Below are positions 57,014 through 64,000 of a DNA stretch of 64,000 nucleotides, in pieces. A program made the position numbers and the translations under genes. The stretch comes from Chionoecetes opilio. Taxonomy: Eukaryota; Arthropoda; Malacostraca; Decapoda; Majidae. The stretch lies in contig JACEEZ010010144.1 of the NCBI GenBank assembly GCA_016584305.1, positions 232,501 through 296,500 of the forward strand, in the 5' to 3' direction. The notes under the pieces were generated by a model. It was given only the letters and a program-made list of their open reading frames with translations. It was not told the DNA's origin and did no database searches. The stretch's first letter is position 1. The number at the start of each line of letters is the position of its first letter.

Positions 57014-58722
57014 TCAGGACTGACGGAGATAAGCACCTTTTTATCAATAGCTCACGTTGTTCTTATTCCTCTATCTATTGGAAGCGAAATTTTATGAAAA
57101 CAAAGGTTAAAATGAAGGAAAGACGAATGCAATATGAGTGTTCAGCAACCTTGCCACTCCAGCCTCTTGGAAAATCCCGGTCACAATGTGGGAGGAAAGT
57201 GTACGCGTATCCACGGTAAAACCCACCCATTGCCACCCCAACCACGGCATTCACCAACTCGATCCCTACTCACACCGCAACACAACCTGCCTCTTACAGC
57301 ATCCACCACATCACCGCACAGCCTATATAACACGCCTACGGTATCTACAGCTCACTCAGTATTTACATCATTTTAGCACAACTTCTACCAGCGAATCTAG
57401 CGCTCCTCCTTTCCTGCAGTCACAACATAACCATCCACTTTTCGTTGTATACTCTCCCTGTCCGTATCATCTTCTACCTATTCGTATACCGTAACACATT
57501 CCGTCCTTGGTGAACCCAATTATTTTGATAAGTTATATTGAGCACACACAGACACACACACACACACACACACAACACACACATACACAACACACACACA
57601 CATAATGCTCTTGTCTCCACTTCGCTCCTCTCCCTTGCCCTACTAATTAATCTGCATCTCACCGTCAGTGCTGCAACTCGAGCATTCTTTCCTATATCGT
57701 TTCTGCGCGCCTGCATTCTCAAATCACCTCACAAATTGCACGAAGCAGACTGAAATAACTATACAATAATCCGTAAAATTCGTAAACGCATGAATCAATC
57801 AAATAACAATCACAAGCCATTATTCTACTAGTATTGATGCTATAACGTCGCAAGCCCCAGCCACTTACTTAACTGTTAATATAAATCCCTCGCATGTTGT
57901 GTTACCAAATGGAAGTATGACATGCTCTTGATAAACAGTCATCATAATCATACCAATTAAATTTTCAGGGTTTGATGATTACTATAACAGTGGCGTAGTT
58001 GTCGAAAAGTCTAACAAGTGATTACGTAACCTTAGAATGCAGTAATTTTTTTTGGCGTGTAAGATCACCAACTTCAGAATCCACTAGTTTTTATCTCCCA
58101 CTGCTGACTGAGTTGCCAAACTATCCCGACTCTCGATCTTTGGTCAATTTAACTGTATATTTCCACAGTGTAATGATACTACCAACTTTCACCACCTGTT
58201 ACAATTATGAATATCAGTAAACAGTTAAACACTATATCAACGTAGAAATTCTTGCGTCTGTTTTGCTGCTCACAATAATTCTGGACAAATGCACTTCAGC
58301 GAACCCTCTCTGAACACCAGCATTCCGTTTTCATCAAGCTTGATCACGCACACAAAACAAGCAGCAAACTATGTAACTACTTGTGTACAGTGGTAATAGT
58401 TATTATGAGACCAACGCATCGCAGAACCGCTAATATTCCACCACGCCATAGGATACCGATACGCAGGATACAGAATCGTGTATTGACTCTATTGAGGTCA
58501 CTTTCCAGCGAGCGAGAGAGGCAGAGAGCACTCCAAAATAGCACAAATTCCTTATAGATATTGATAGCAGGCCAATGAAAGGTCAAGACAACACTGAAAT
58601 ATGTTCACGTCAATAGCCAGCACCTCACAGCACTCCAGTACCCGGAAGTGAGGAAATCAAGTGTAGGGATGTTTCTGGCAGTCTATATATGAAGCCATCA
58701 CTCACCTGTCGCCTCTGACCAT
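32950..58722 (-). CDS. Rel: Relish / NF-kappaB p105-type transcription factor (24 coding exons)
   Basis: Rel-family factor of the IMD/innate immune pathway with its own inhibitor half. Start ATG at 58722-58720 (MVRGDS...), stop TAG at 32952-32950; about 1,195 residues, like shrimp and crab Relish. Order: RHD about 49-364 ([23 protein letters not shown] as in Drosophila Relish; QYAIV dimerisation part), NLS KRSR about 368, Ser/Pro/Gln-rich linker 410-645, ankyrin repeats about 770-1075 with an acidic insertion about 1018-1045, DSGIDIS degron about 1092-1098, death domain about 1117-1195. All exon phases agree except exon 12, whose length of 192 bp should be 191 or 194, so it reads through a frame change. 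Processing or degradation by IKK phosphorylation is known for p105; here the degron implies it. kappaB sites at 58890 and 54157 suggest autoregulation. Confidence 0.95.
33031..33443 (-). other. Relish intron 23, no gene seen
   Basis: AT-rich. A CAAGACAAATGGTA-type stretch (about 33358-33372) has an approximate inverse at 33208-33224 (ACCATTTGTCTTGAGC), so a foldback of about 170 bp is present. Confidence 0.5.
33444..33730 (-). pseudogene. LINE polyprotein 3' relic
   Basis: The frame contains [19 protein letters not shown] and [16 protein letters not shown], then a stop and [17 protein letters not shown]. This is the C-terminal zinc/endonuclease-type end of crustacean non-LTR elements. Truncated and broken, in Relish intron 23. 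Confidence 0.75.
34345..35004. mobile_element. Foldback element with arms of about 160 bp
   Basis: The left arm (34345-34512) and right arm (34857-35004) are inverted copies. Shared segments are CTGCAAGGCCGGGACTGTGG, TAGCGT(A/G)CGTTTT and GTAAGTCGGAG. The 0.34-kb centre includes a GGCCGCGGCTACACTGGGAG repeat. The arms can pair in the Relish pre-mRNA just downstream of the death-domain exon. Confidence 0.7.
35072..35234 (-). CDS. Rel: Relish exon 23: death domain
   Basis: Encodes [29 protein letters not shown] and LLHPDNMK, a death-domain fold as in p105. Its acceptor TATGTTGTAG is supplied by the tail of SINE copy b. Confidence 0.9.
35241..35303 (-). repeat. Short SINE-like repeat, copy b
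   Basis: Same unit as at 5272. On the - strand it reads TTCCTTATTTTCTTATGTTT and its tail runs straight into the acceptor of Relish exon 23 at 35234. Confidence 0.8.
35647..35810 (-). CDS. Rel: Relish exon 22: last ankyrin helix and DSG degron
   Basis: Starts [13 protein letters not shown] and contains DSGIDIS encoded at 35717-35697, with the same DSGxxxS spacing as the IKK/beta-TrCP degron of human p105. Donor GTGAGT. Confidence 0.9.
36267..36431 (-). CDS. Rel: Relish exon 21: acidic insertion in ankyrin domain
   Basis: ADPEARNC, basic RRKK, then a run of about 25 mostly Glu/Asp residues with Ser, then the ankyrin start [13 protein letters not shown]. p105 has a similar acidic insertion before its last ankyrin repeat. 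Confidence 0.9.
36906..37010 (-). CDS. Rel: Relish exon 20: ankyrin repeat
   Basis: [20 protein letters not shown] is a canonical ankyrin repeat. Phase 0 at both ends. Confidence 0.92.
37437..37606 (-). CDS. Rel: Relish exon 19: ankyrin repeats
   Basis: [20 protein letters not shown] and [20 protein letters not shown] give two ankyrin repeats. Acceptor CCTTAG, donor GTGAGT. Confidence 0.92.
37809..38031 (-). CDS. Rel: Relish exon 18: ankyrin repeats
   Basis: [19 protein letters not shown] and [19 protein letters not shown]. Ends ALNTYNYQ with phase 1 and donor GTGCAG. Confidence 0.9.
38141..38173. repeat. CT microsatellite
   Basis: (CT)n in Relish intron 17. Confidence 0.85.
38191..38305 (-). 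CDS. Rel: Relish exon 17: ankyrin repeat
   Basis: [19 protein letters not shown] continues the repeat begun in exon 16. Donor GTAAGT. Confidence 0.9.
38491..38552 (-). repeat. Short SINE-like repeat, copy c
   Basis: AAGAACATAAGAAAATAAGG through CACGTGGTAGTTCCTGT, in Relish intron 16 about 25 bp past the donor of exon 16. Confidence 0.8.
38578..38887 (-). CDS. Rel: Relish exon 16: start of ankyrin domain
   Basis: Begins [20 protein letters not shown], a basic linker, and ends with the first ankyrin helices ([29 protein letters not shown]). Donor GTAAGT. Confidence 0.9.
38950..39805. mobile_element. pogo/Tigger-like non-autonomous element, copy 1
   Basis: Ends CAGGGAGGTTCCGAATATAC and CAGGGAGGTCCCGTTATACG (read inward), each bordered by TA. 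The interior has three units of about 100 bp with TTGGGGCCCCACACCTGCTA and TAGGGGTGACCT. No transposase. A second copy is at 46433-47203 in opposite orientation. Confidence 0.8.
39879..40035 (-). CDS. Rel: Relish exon 15: linker
   Basis: [35 protein letters not shown] and YGGGKK. Acidic/hydrophobic linker before the ankyrin domain. No glycine-rich region is seen. Confidence 0.88.
40418..40492 (-). CDS. Rel: Relish exon 14: Gln-rich linker, NAGNAG acceptor
   Basis: [20 protein letters not shown]. The acceptor reads CCAGCAG, so the exon may start at 40492 or 40489, adding or dropping one Gln. Confidence 0.85.
40525..40600 (-). repeat. SINE-like dispersed repeat, copy 2
   Basis: CTCGGTGCTCATCTCCGTCG and CATTAGC are the reverse complement of the 11377-11467 repeat. 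It lies just upstream of Relish exon 14. Confidence 0.65.
40719..41093 (-). CDS. Rel: Relish exon 13: Ser/Pro and poly-Gln linker
   Basis: [28 protein letters not shown], then interrupted Gln runs encoded by mixed CAG/CAA at about 40749-40870, ending [15 protein letters not shown] fits a SUMOylation consensus. Phase 0 at both ends. Confidence 0.92.
41218..41409 (-). CDS. Rel: Relish exon 12: linker, with apparent frameshift
   Basis: The 5' part in frame with exon 11 reads [19 protein letters not shown]; the 3' part in frame with exon 13 reads [16 protein letters not shown] and ASIYNNVLQ. Splice sites are normal, but the 192-bp length does not fit the flanking phases. Confidence 0.8.
41941..41994. 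repeat. GA microsatellite
   Basis: (GA)n in Relish intron 11. Confidence 0.85.
42347..42412 (-). CDS. Rel: Relish exon 11: short linker exon
   Basis: [19 protein letters not shown]. Acceptor TCCCCAG, donor GTACGT. Confidence 0.85.
42413..43142 (-). other. Relish intron 10, left part
   Basis: AT-rich intron with poly-A and AT repeats at 42929-42983. No exon or element recognised. Confidence 0.5.
43143..44433. mobile_element. TTAA-flanked inverted-repeat element carrying a minisatellite
   Basis: TTAAAGTAATCGTCCAGACC opens the left end and its exact reverse complement closes the right end (44414-44433). TTAA borders suit piggyBac or Kolobok families. The interior contains the minisatellite at 43490-44153 and no transposase. 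It lies in Relish intron 10. Confidence 0.75.
43490..44153. repeat. CACACGCCTGCACACCG minisatellite, head-to-head
   Basis: About 14 units of CCCACACACACGCCTGCACA with CCGACACCCTT or CGCCTCCTT run to 44040. After a GT run the same unit appears inverted (44070-44153: GGAAGGGTGTTGGTGCGCAG). The unit is open in several frames by length accident and is not a gene. Confidence 0.85.
44690..45200 (+). repeat. tRNA-derived SINE pair
   Basis: First head at 44698-44790 with TGGTCTAGTCGG (A-box like) and GGTTTGAGTCTC (B-box like). Second head at 45030-45095 with AGTGGTTAGCGTCTC and B box AGTTCGATCC. The second is followed by a conserved-looking body up to about 45200. Neither folds as an intact tRNA by eye. 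Confidence 0.55.
45209..46014. mobile_element. hAT deletion derivative
   Basis: The ends read ATAGGTGGGCGCGATAA and CATAGGTGGGCGTTATCGCG. The flanking 8-bp repeat GCATGAGC (45201-45208 and 46016-46023) is exact with a one-base end ambiguity. GATAA/TTATC-rich subterminal repeats occur on both sides. A - strand frame at 45535-45762 keeps a hAT dimerisation-domain scrap ([20 protein letters not shown]). Confidence 0.8.
46433..47203. mobile_element. pogo/Tigger-like non-autonomous element, copy 2
   Basis: CAGGGAGGTCCCGTTATACG at the left, CCTCCCTG at the right, TA on both sides. It has two internal TAGCAAGGCGTGACCTGAAG units. Inverted relative to copy 1 at 38950. In Relish intron 10. Confidence 0.8.
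47206..48510 (-). other. Relish intron 10, right part
   Basis: No exon, repeat or element recognised with confidence. Confidence 0.5.
48511..48645 (-). CDS. Rel: Relish exon 10: nuclear localisation signal
   Basis: [19 protein letters not shown] follows the RHD. KRSR is the expected NLS position, and [14 protein letters not shown] gives further basic residues. Confidence 0.9.
48646..50114 (-). other. Relish intron 9, nothing recognised
   Basis: About 1.5 kb of AT-rich unique-looking intron. No repeat family from elsewhere in the window is found here. Confidence 0.5.
50115..50230 (-). CDS. Rel: Relish exon 9: end of RHD dimerisation domain
   Basis: [20 protein letters not shown] and [19 protein letters not shown], the C-terminal strands of the Rel IPT domain. 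Confidence 0.93.
50255..50470. mobile_element. TTAA-type MITE in Relish intron 8
   Basis: TTAACCCCTTGAGTCCCAGA at the left and GTAACCCCTTCACGCCCAGA read inward from the right. Short, non-coding, piggyBac-like. The right border is TTAC, so one border has mutated. Confidence 0.6.
50668..50779 (-). CDS. Rel: Relish exon 8: RHD dimerisation domain
   Basis: [20 protein letters not shown] and VHHQYAIVF, closely like Drosophila Relish. Confidence 0.94.
51236..51340 (-). CDS. Rel: Relish exon 7: RHD hinge and IPT start
   Basis: [19 protein letters not shown] and [12 protein letters not shown], the conserved hinge between the two Rel subdomains. Confidence 0.94.
51624..51768 (-). CDS. Rel: Relish exon 6: RHD
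   Basis: [19 protein letters not shown] and [13 protein letters not shown]. Acceptor CTGCCAG, donor GTAAGT. Confidence 0.92.
52020..52179 (-). CDS. Rel: Relish exon 5: RHD
   Basis: [18 protein letters not shown], matching the Relish NMGIIHTAKK-type motif, followed by a charged insert. Donor GTGGGA. Confidence 0.92.
52301..52470 (-). CDS. Rel: Relish exon 4: RHD
   Basis: [37 protein letters not shown] and [14 protein letters not shown]. Donor GTGAGT. Confidence 0.93.
52616..52764 (-). CDS. Rel: Relish exon 3: DNA-recognition loop of RHD
   Basis: [18 protein letters not shown] and [20 protein letters not shown] with SEMxGTHG is the Relish-type L1 loop and lacks the redox Cys of Dorsal, p50 and p65. 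Confidence 0.95.
52858..53325. mobile_element. Possible degenerate mariner-type relic
   Basis: CGAGGCACTTTCAAAAAGTT resembles a mariner end, and the interior has broken peptide frames. The other terminus was not found, so the call is weak. It lies in Relish intron 2. Confidence 0.3.
53400..53518 (-). CDS. Rel: Relish exon 2: N-terminal region
   Basis: [20 protein letters not shown] and [18 protein letters not shown], a Ser/Pro-rich N-terminus. Its internal ATG could also serve as a start if transcription begins in intron 1. Confidence 0.85.
54157..54166. promoter_or_regulatory. kappaB motif in Relish intron 1
   Basis: GGGAATCCCC fits GGGRNWYYCC at every position. It lies about 640 bp upstream of exon 2. 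Confidence 0.5.
56550..56557. promoter_or_regulatory. CRE motif
   Basis: TGACGTCA, the perfect CREB/ATF palindrome, in Relish intron 1. An ACCAAT box is 26 bp away. Confidence 0.3.
56902..56960 (+). repeat. Short SINE-like repeat, copy d
   Basis: AACATAACAAAATAAGGAAG through GTAGTTCCTGT, sandwiched exactly between two (GA)n arrays. It either inserted into one array or seeded it. Confidence 0.8.
58706..58722 (-). CDS. Rel: Relish exon 1: start codon
   Basis: ATG at 58722-58720 gives MVRGD and a split Ser codon, with a strong donor GTGAGT at 58705-58700. The split phase fits exon 2 exactly. Confidence 0.75.
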
Positions 58723-58889
58723 GACACAAAATTACGTCCCAGGACAATCTTGTACACTCGGAACACCCACAATACTTAGATCACAACTTAGCAAGGCTCA
58801 AGAGGTGACTACGCCTTGCTCCCTTGGATTTAGTCGGGGAAGTCCAGAGAGAGACACGACTGGGGGAGATGGAGGGGCGGGGAGGAAAA

Positions 58890-58900
58890 GGGGAATCCCC
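58890..58900. promoter_or_regulatory. kappaB motif in Relish promoter
   Basis: GGGGAATCCCC, a symmetrical 4G-4C kappaB site, lies 168 bp upstream of the Relish start codon. A GC box (GGGGCGGGG, about 58874-58882) adjoins it. The p105 and Relish genes of other animals are known to be induced by NF-kappaB. Confidence 0.6.
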
Positions 58901-58984
58901 GCCCAGCCAAAAGAATAGTCACGCCGCCGAGACCTTCTCGTACAGGCGAGCAAGCTCCAACAATAGTAATTCTTTCTCCCACAG

Positions 58985-59128
58985 ACTGCAAAGCATTCCT
59001 TTCTGCCTGATTTTCTCTCTCTCTAATGACAACAGCAGTGGAGAGAGTGAGTCACCCTGTGGAACACCGCCCTTCATGCCTCCAATGGGGCAGCAAGAGC
59101 TAGTATATATGCGGGTCTGACGCTCGCT
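58985..59128 (-). pseudogene. Reverse-transcriptase relic
   Basis: On the - strand GGMKGGVPQGDSLSPLLLSL matches the RT motif (G)VPQGDxLSPLL of non-LTR retrotransposons. Only about 45 codons are recognisable. It sits immediately upstream of the Relish promoter. Confidence 0.6.
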
Positions 59129-59292
59129 GCCCAACCAACAGCCCTGCTGAGGGATTAATCATAGTTTATTATTATTAGTAAATACTATGAAGGATTGGAC
59201 AACTTTTTATCAGTTTGTTCATAAGCCTTATTTGTCATAAGGGAATAATGACCGACTGTCGAAAATGATGTTTACGGAAAAGATCGCACGCG

Positions 59293-60759
<1,467 letters not shown>

Positions 60760-61067
60760 CAGTACGGCGTAGCTATAGGTATCTGTCAAGGGGAGCACCT
60801 GGGAGGGCACAGCTAGGTCAGTATATGGGGGGGGCACTAGGCAAGCGGAGCTCGCGAGAGCATTCTGAATTCTGATGCCACATACAAGGGTATAAGGGCA
60901 TATTCTAGGATCAAATCAGTGGTGGGTATTAAAGCATTAGTTATACAGAATACGGCAGCCATGACCAGATGGGGGGCACCTGGGGGGGGGGGGGCACCGG
61001 CTTCTCATGGGGGGAGACACGTGCGGCGTCCCCCCCCCCCATATGCCCACCTGTAGCTACGCCACTG
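60760..61067. mobile_element. hAT-like MITE, uninterrupted copy
   Basis: CAGTACGGCGTAGCTATAGG at the left and CTGTAGCTACGCCACTG at the right. It shares its interior (GGGCATATTCTAGGATCAAA, ATACGGCAGCCATGACCAG) with 19224-20040 and 20878-22652 and gives the empty site for the first Helitron. Confidence 0.8.
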
Positions 61068-61297
61068 GAACTAGTGGGTCGGTACGTACCAAAGTAACTA
61101 AAAACTAGTGTCTATTGGTACTCTGGTACAGTCACTCCACCTAAATCGCGAACACACAGGCCTCGGATCCTCTCCTTCCATTTCCTTTTCGTATTTTCCA
61201 ATAAATTATCGTTCATATTCTCAAAGTCTGTACAATGCATTCCTCCTCCTTCCCCTGGGATGTTGTTAATCCCACGGGGGCCATCTCTCCCTCCCTC

Positions 61298-61300
<3 letters not shown>

Positions 61301-61392
<92 letters not shown>

Positions 61393-61468
61393 CTCTCGCT
61401 CTCTGTCACGTCATCTTTTTCTTCCCTCCCATTCCTCTTAAATTTCAGTAACCCTTTCTCCCTTTCTC

Positions 61469-61548
<80 letters not shown>

Positions 61549-61612
61549 CTCTGTCACGTCATCTTTTTCTTCCCTCCCATTCCTCTTAAATTTCAGTAAC
61601 CCTTTCTCCTTC
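61301..61612. repeat. CT arrays with a tandem duplication
   Basis: (CT)n followed by GCTCTCTGTCACGTCATC and AATTTCAGTAACCCTTTCTC occurs twice (61301-61459 and 61471-61609), a direct duplication with a period of about 153 bp. Confidence 0.85.
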
Positions 61613-63068
<1,456 letters not shown>

Positions 63069-63157
63069 CAGTGGCGGAACAAGGGGGATACAAACGGGGG
63101 GAGGGGGGGCACAGGTAAATATGGGCGCCACCATAATTTTCATTTTATATATATACG

Positions 63158-63212
<55 letters not shown>

Positions 63213-63466
63213 TATTATATATAATTATATATATATATATATATATATAGTCATTAACACTTATGTAACATGGGTGTTAATTAAATGTCTTACCTTACCT
63301 ACATTTTCTGCATCATTATTATGTTATTATAGATCCATTAATTTTAGATTAACACTATTTGCTAATTTTTCTCAGTATGTTACCAATCTATCTAGATATT
63401 CAAAGGGGGGGCACTGCCCTAAAATGGGGGGGCACGTGCCCCTTCCCCCCTGAATTTCCGCTGCTG
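63069..63466. mobile_element. hAT-like MITE, diverged
   Basis: CAGTGGCGGAACAAGG at the left, CAGCAGCGGAAATTC read inward from the right, with GGGGGGCAC runs at both sides and an AT array (63147-63250) inside. Confidence 0.6.
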
Positions 63467-63884
63467 GGTCACTTGCACCTACACAAATGATCTACTGGCA
63501 TGAGAATTCGTACGCACACAAATTCACAGGTGGGTTTTTTTTTAACACAAACTAATTTGAGATGGATGAGCCATATTGTATGAATGCCATAGAAAATGAC
63601 GTGATAGGAAGGGACATATGTTATGGCAGACAAGTGTTGGGTCGTGGAAGTGCACCTGCCGAGCAGTGCCGACGAGAACACCCGTGTCACAGTTCAGAGG
63701 CTAAAGACGAGATGGGAAAATCAAATGTCCAATCGTCAACTCAATTCAACTTTTGAGAAAAGCTATACTAATTTCATTACGAATACTGGCATTTCCTGAA
63801 CCCTTTTAACCTCTTATAGCTTTAAGTTATATTTATATTATATGTGGGTCAAATATGATTTAAAAAAAAACCACCTATTACCAG

Positions 63885-63995
63885 CGTGGTCTCCGCACGT
63901 TTTACTTCAAGCTTGACCCCCACAGGCCATACAACAGCTTCCTGGGAGACGCCGGGGAGAGGCGCGGGGAAGCATGGAGGGGACGAGGTTACTAA
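63885..63995 (+). other. Possible exon at window edge
   Basis: After ATTACCAG a GC-rich open frame starts RGLRTFYFKLDPHRPYNSF and ends RGRGY with a stop at 63993-63995. Composition differs from the AT-rich flank. No family is recognised, and a second acceptor-like CCCCACAG lies at 63919-63926. It may be an exon of a neighbour gene or chance. Confidence 0.2.
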
Positions 63996-64000
63996 CAGGC

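Larger units (their letters stand above)
53519..58705 (-). other. Relish intron 1
   Basis: The 5.2-kb first intron. It holds a perfect kappaB motif (54157), a GGAAATTCC half-like motif (56786), a TGACGTCA (56550), TACTTTCTGCAC repeats at about 55566-55675, (GA)n arrays at 56822-56901 and 56959-57007 around SINE copy d, and (CA)n at 57545-57602. No extra exon is supported. Confidence 0.5.

Overview
The window looks like nuclear genomic DNA of a decapod crustacean, most likely a crab. The reasons are two multi-exon genes with GT-AG introns, a crustacean-type Relish protein of about 1,195 residues, a very high density of (GA)n/(CT)n/(CA)n/(AT)n arrays, and many degenerate transposons. Most open frames in the window are low-complexity translations of these arrays and are not genes.

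Two genes converge. On the + strand, seven clear exons and one damaged exon between 5474 and 14718 encode a polo-like kinase: the kinase domain from the subdomain V/VI region onward, a linker, and two polo boxes. Its 5' exons lie left of the window. Sequence details ([22 protein letters not shown], a short C-terminus) point to the PLK2/PLK3 branch rather than Polo/PLK1. A long AU-rich stretch to about 19.0 kb is a plausible 3' UTR. On the - strand, 24 coding exons from 58722 down to 32950 encode a complete NF-kappaB p105/Relish protein: Rel homology domain, NLS, Ser/Pro- and Gln-rich linker, ankyrin repeats with an acidic insertion, a DSGxxxS phosphodegron, and a C-terminal death domain. A strong kappaB motif lies about 170 bp upstream of its start codon and another in intron 1, which suggests autoregulation.

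Layout: 1-5.4 kb holds purine/pyrimidine tracts and a coding-like minisatellite. 5.4-19 kb is the kinase gene, with a MULE-like element, a CA/ACGT array of about 0.87 kb and a palindromic MITE in its introns. 19-31 kb is a transposon island with nested insertions, several shown by exact target-site duplications: hAT in an 8-bp-TSD element, a piggyBac-type MITE in the hAT, and a Helitron in a hAT-like MITE. 31-33 kb is the probable Relish 3' UTR. 33-58.7 kb is Relish, with pogo-like, hAT, TTAA-type, SINE and LINE relics in its introns. 59-64 kb is upstream repeat-rich DNA with an RT relic and a CRE-like palindrome.

The two genes have no shared pathway that the sequence shows. The regulatory logic visible is within Relish: promoter kappaB sites, the ankyrin inhibitor half, and the IKK-type degron. 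No CRISPR array, bacterial operon or wholly new system is visible. The most noteworthy items are the Relish architecture and autoregulatory sites, the PLK2/3-type kinase with a damaged exon, SINE tails that build splice-acceptor tracts in both genes, inverted pogo copies that could circularise Relish exons, and the datable nested transposons.
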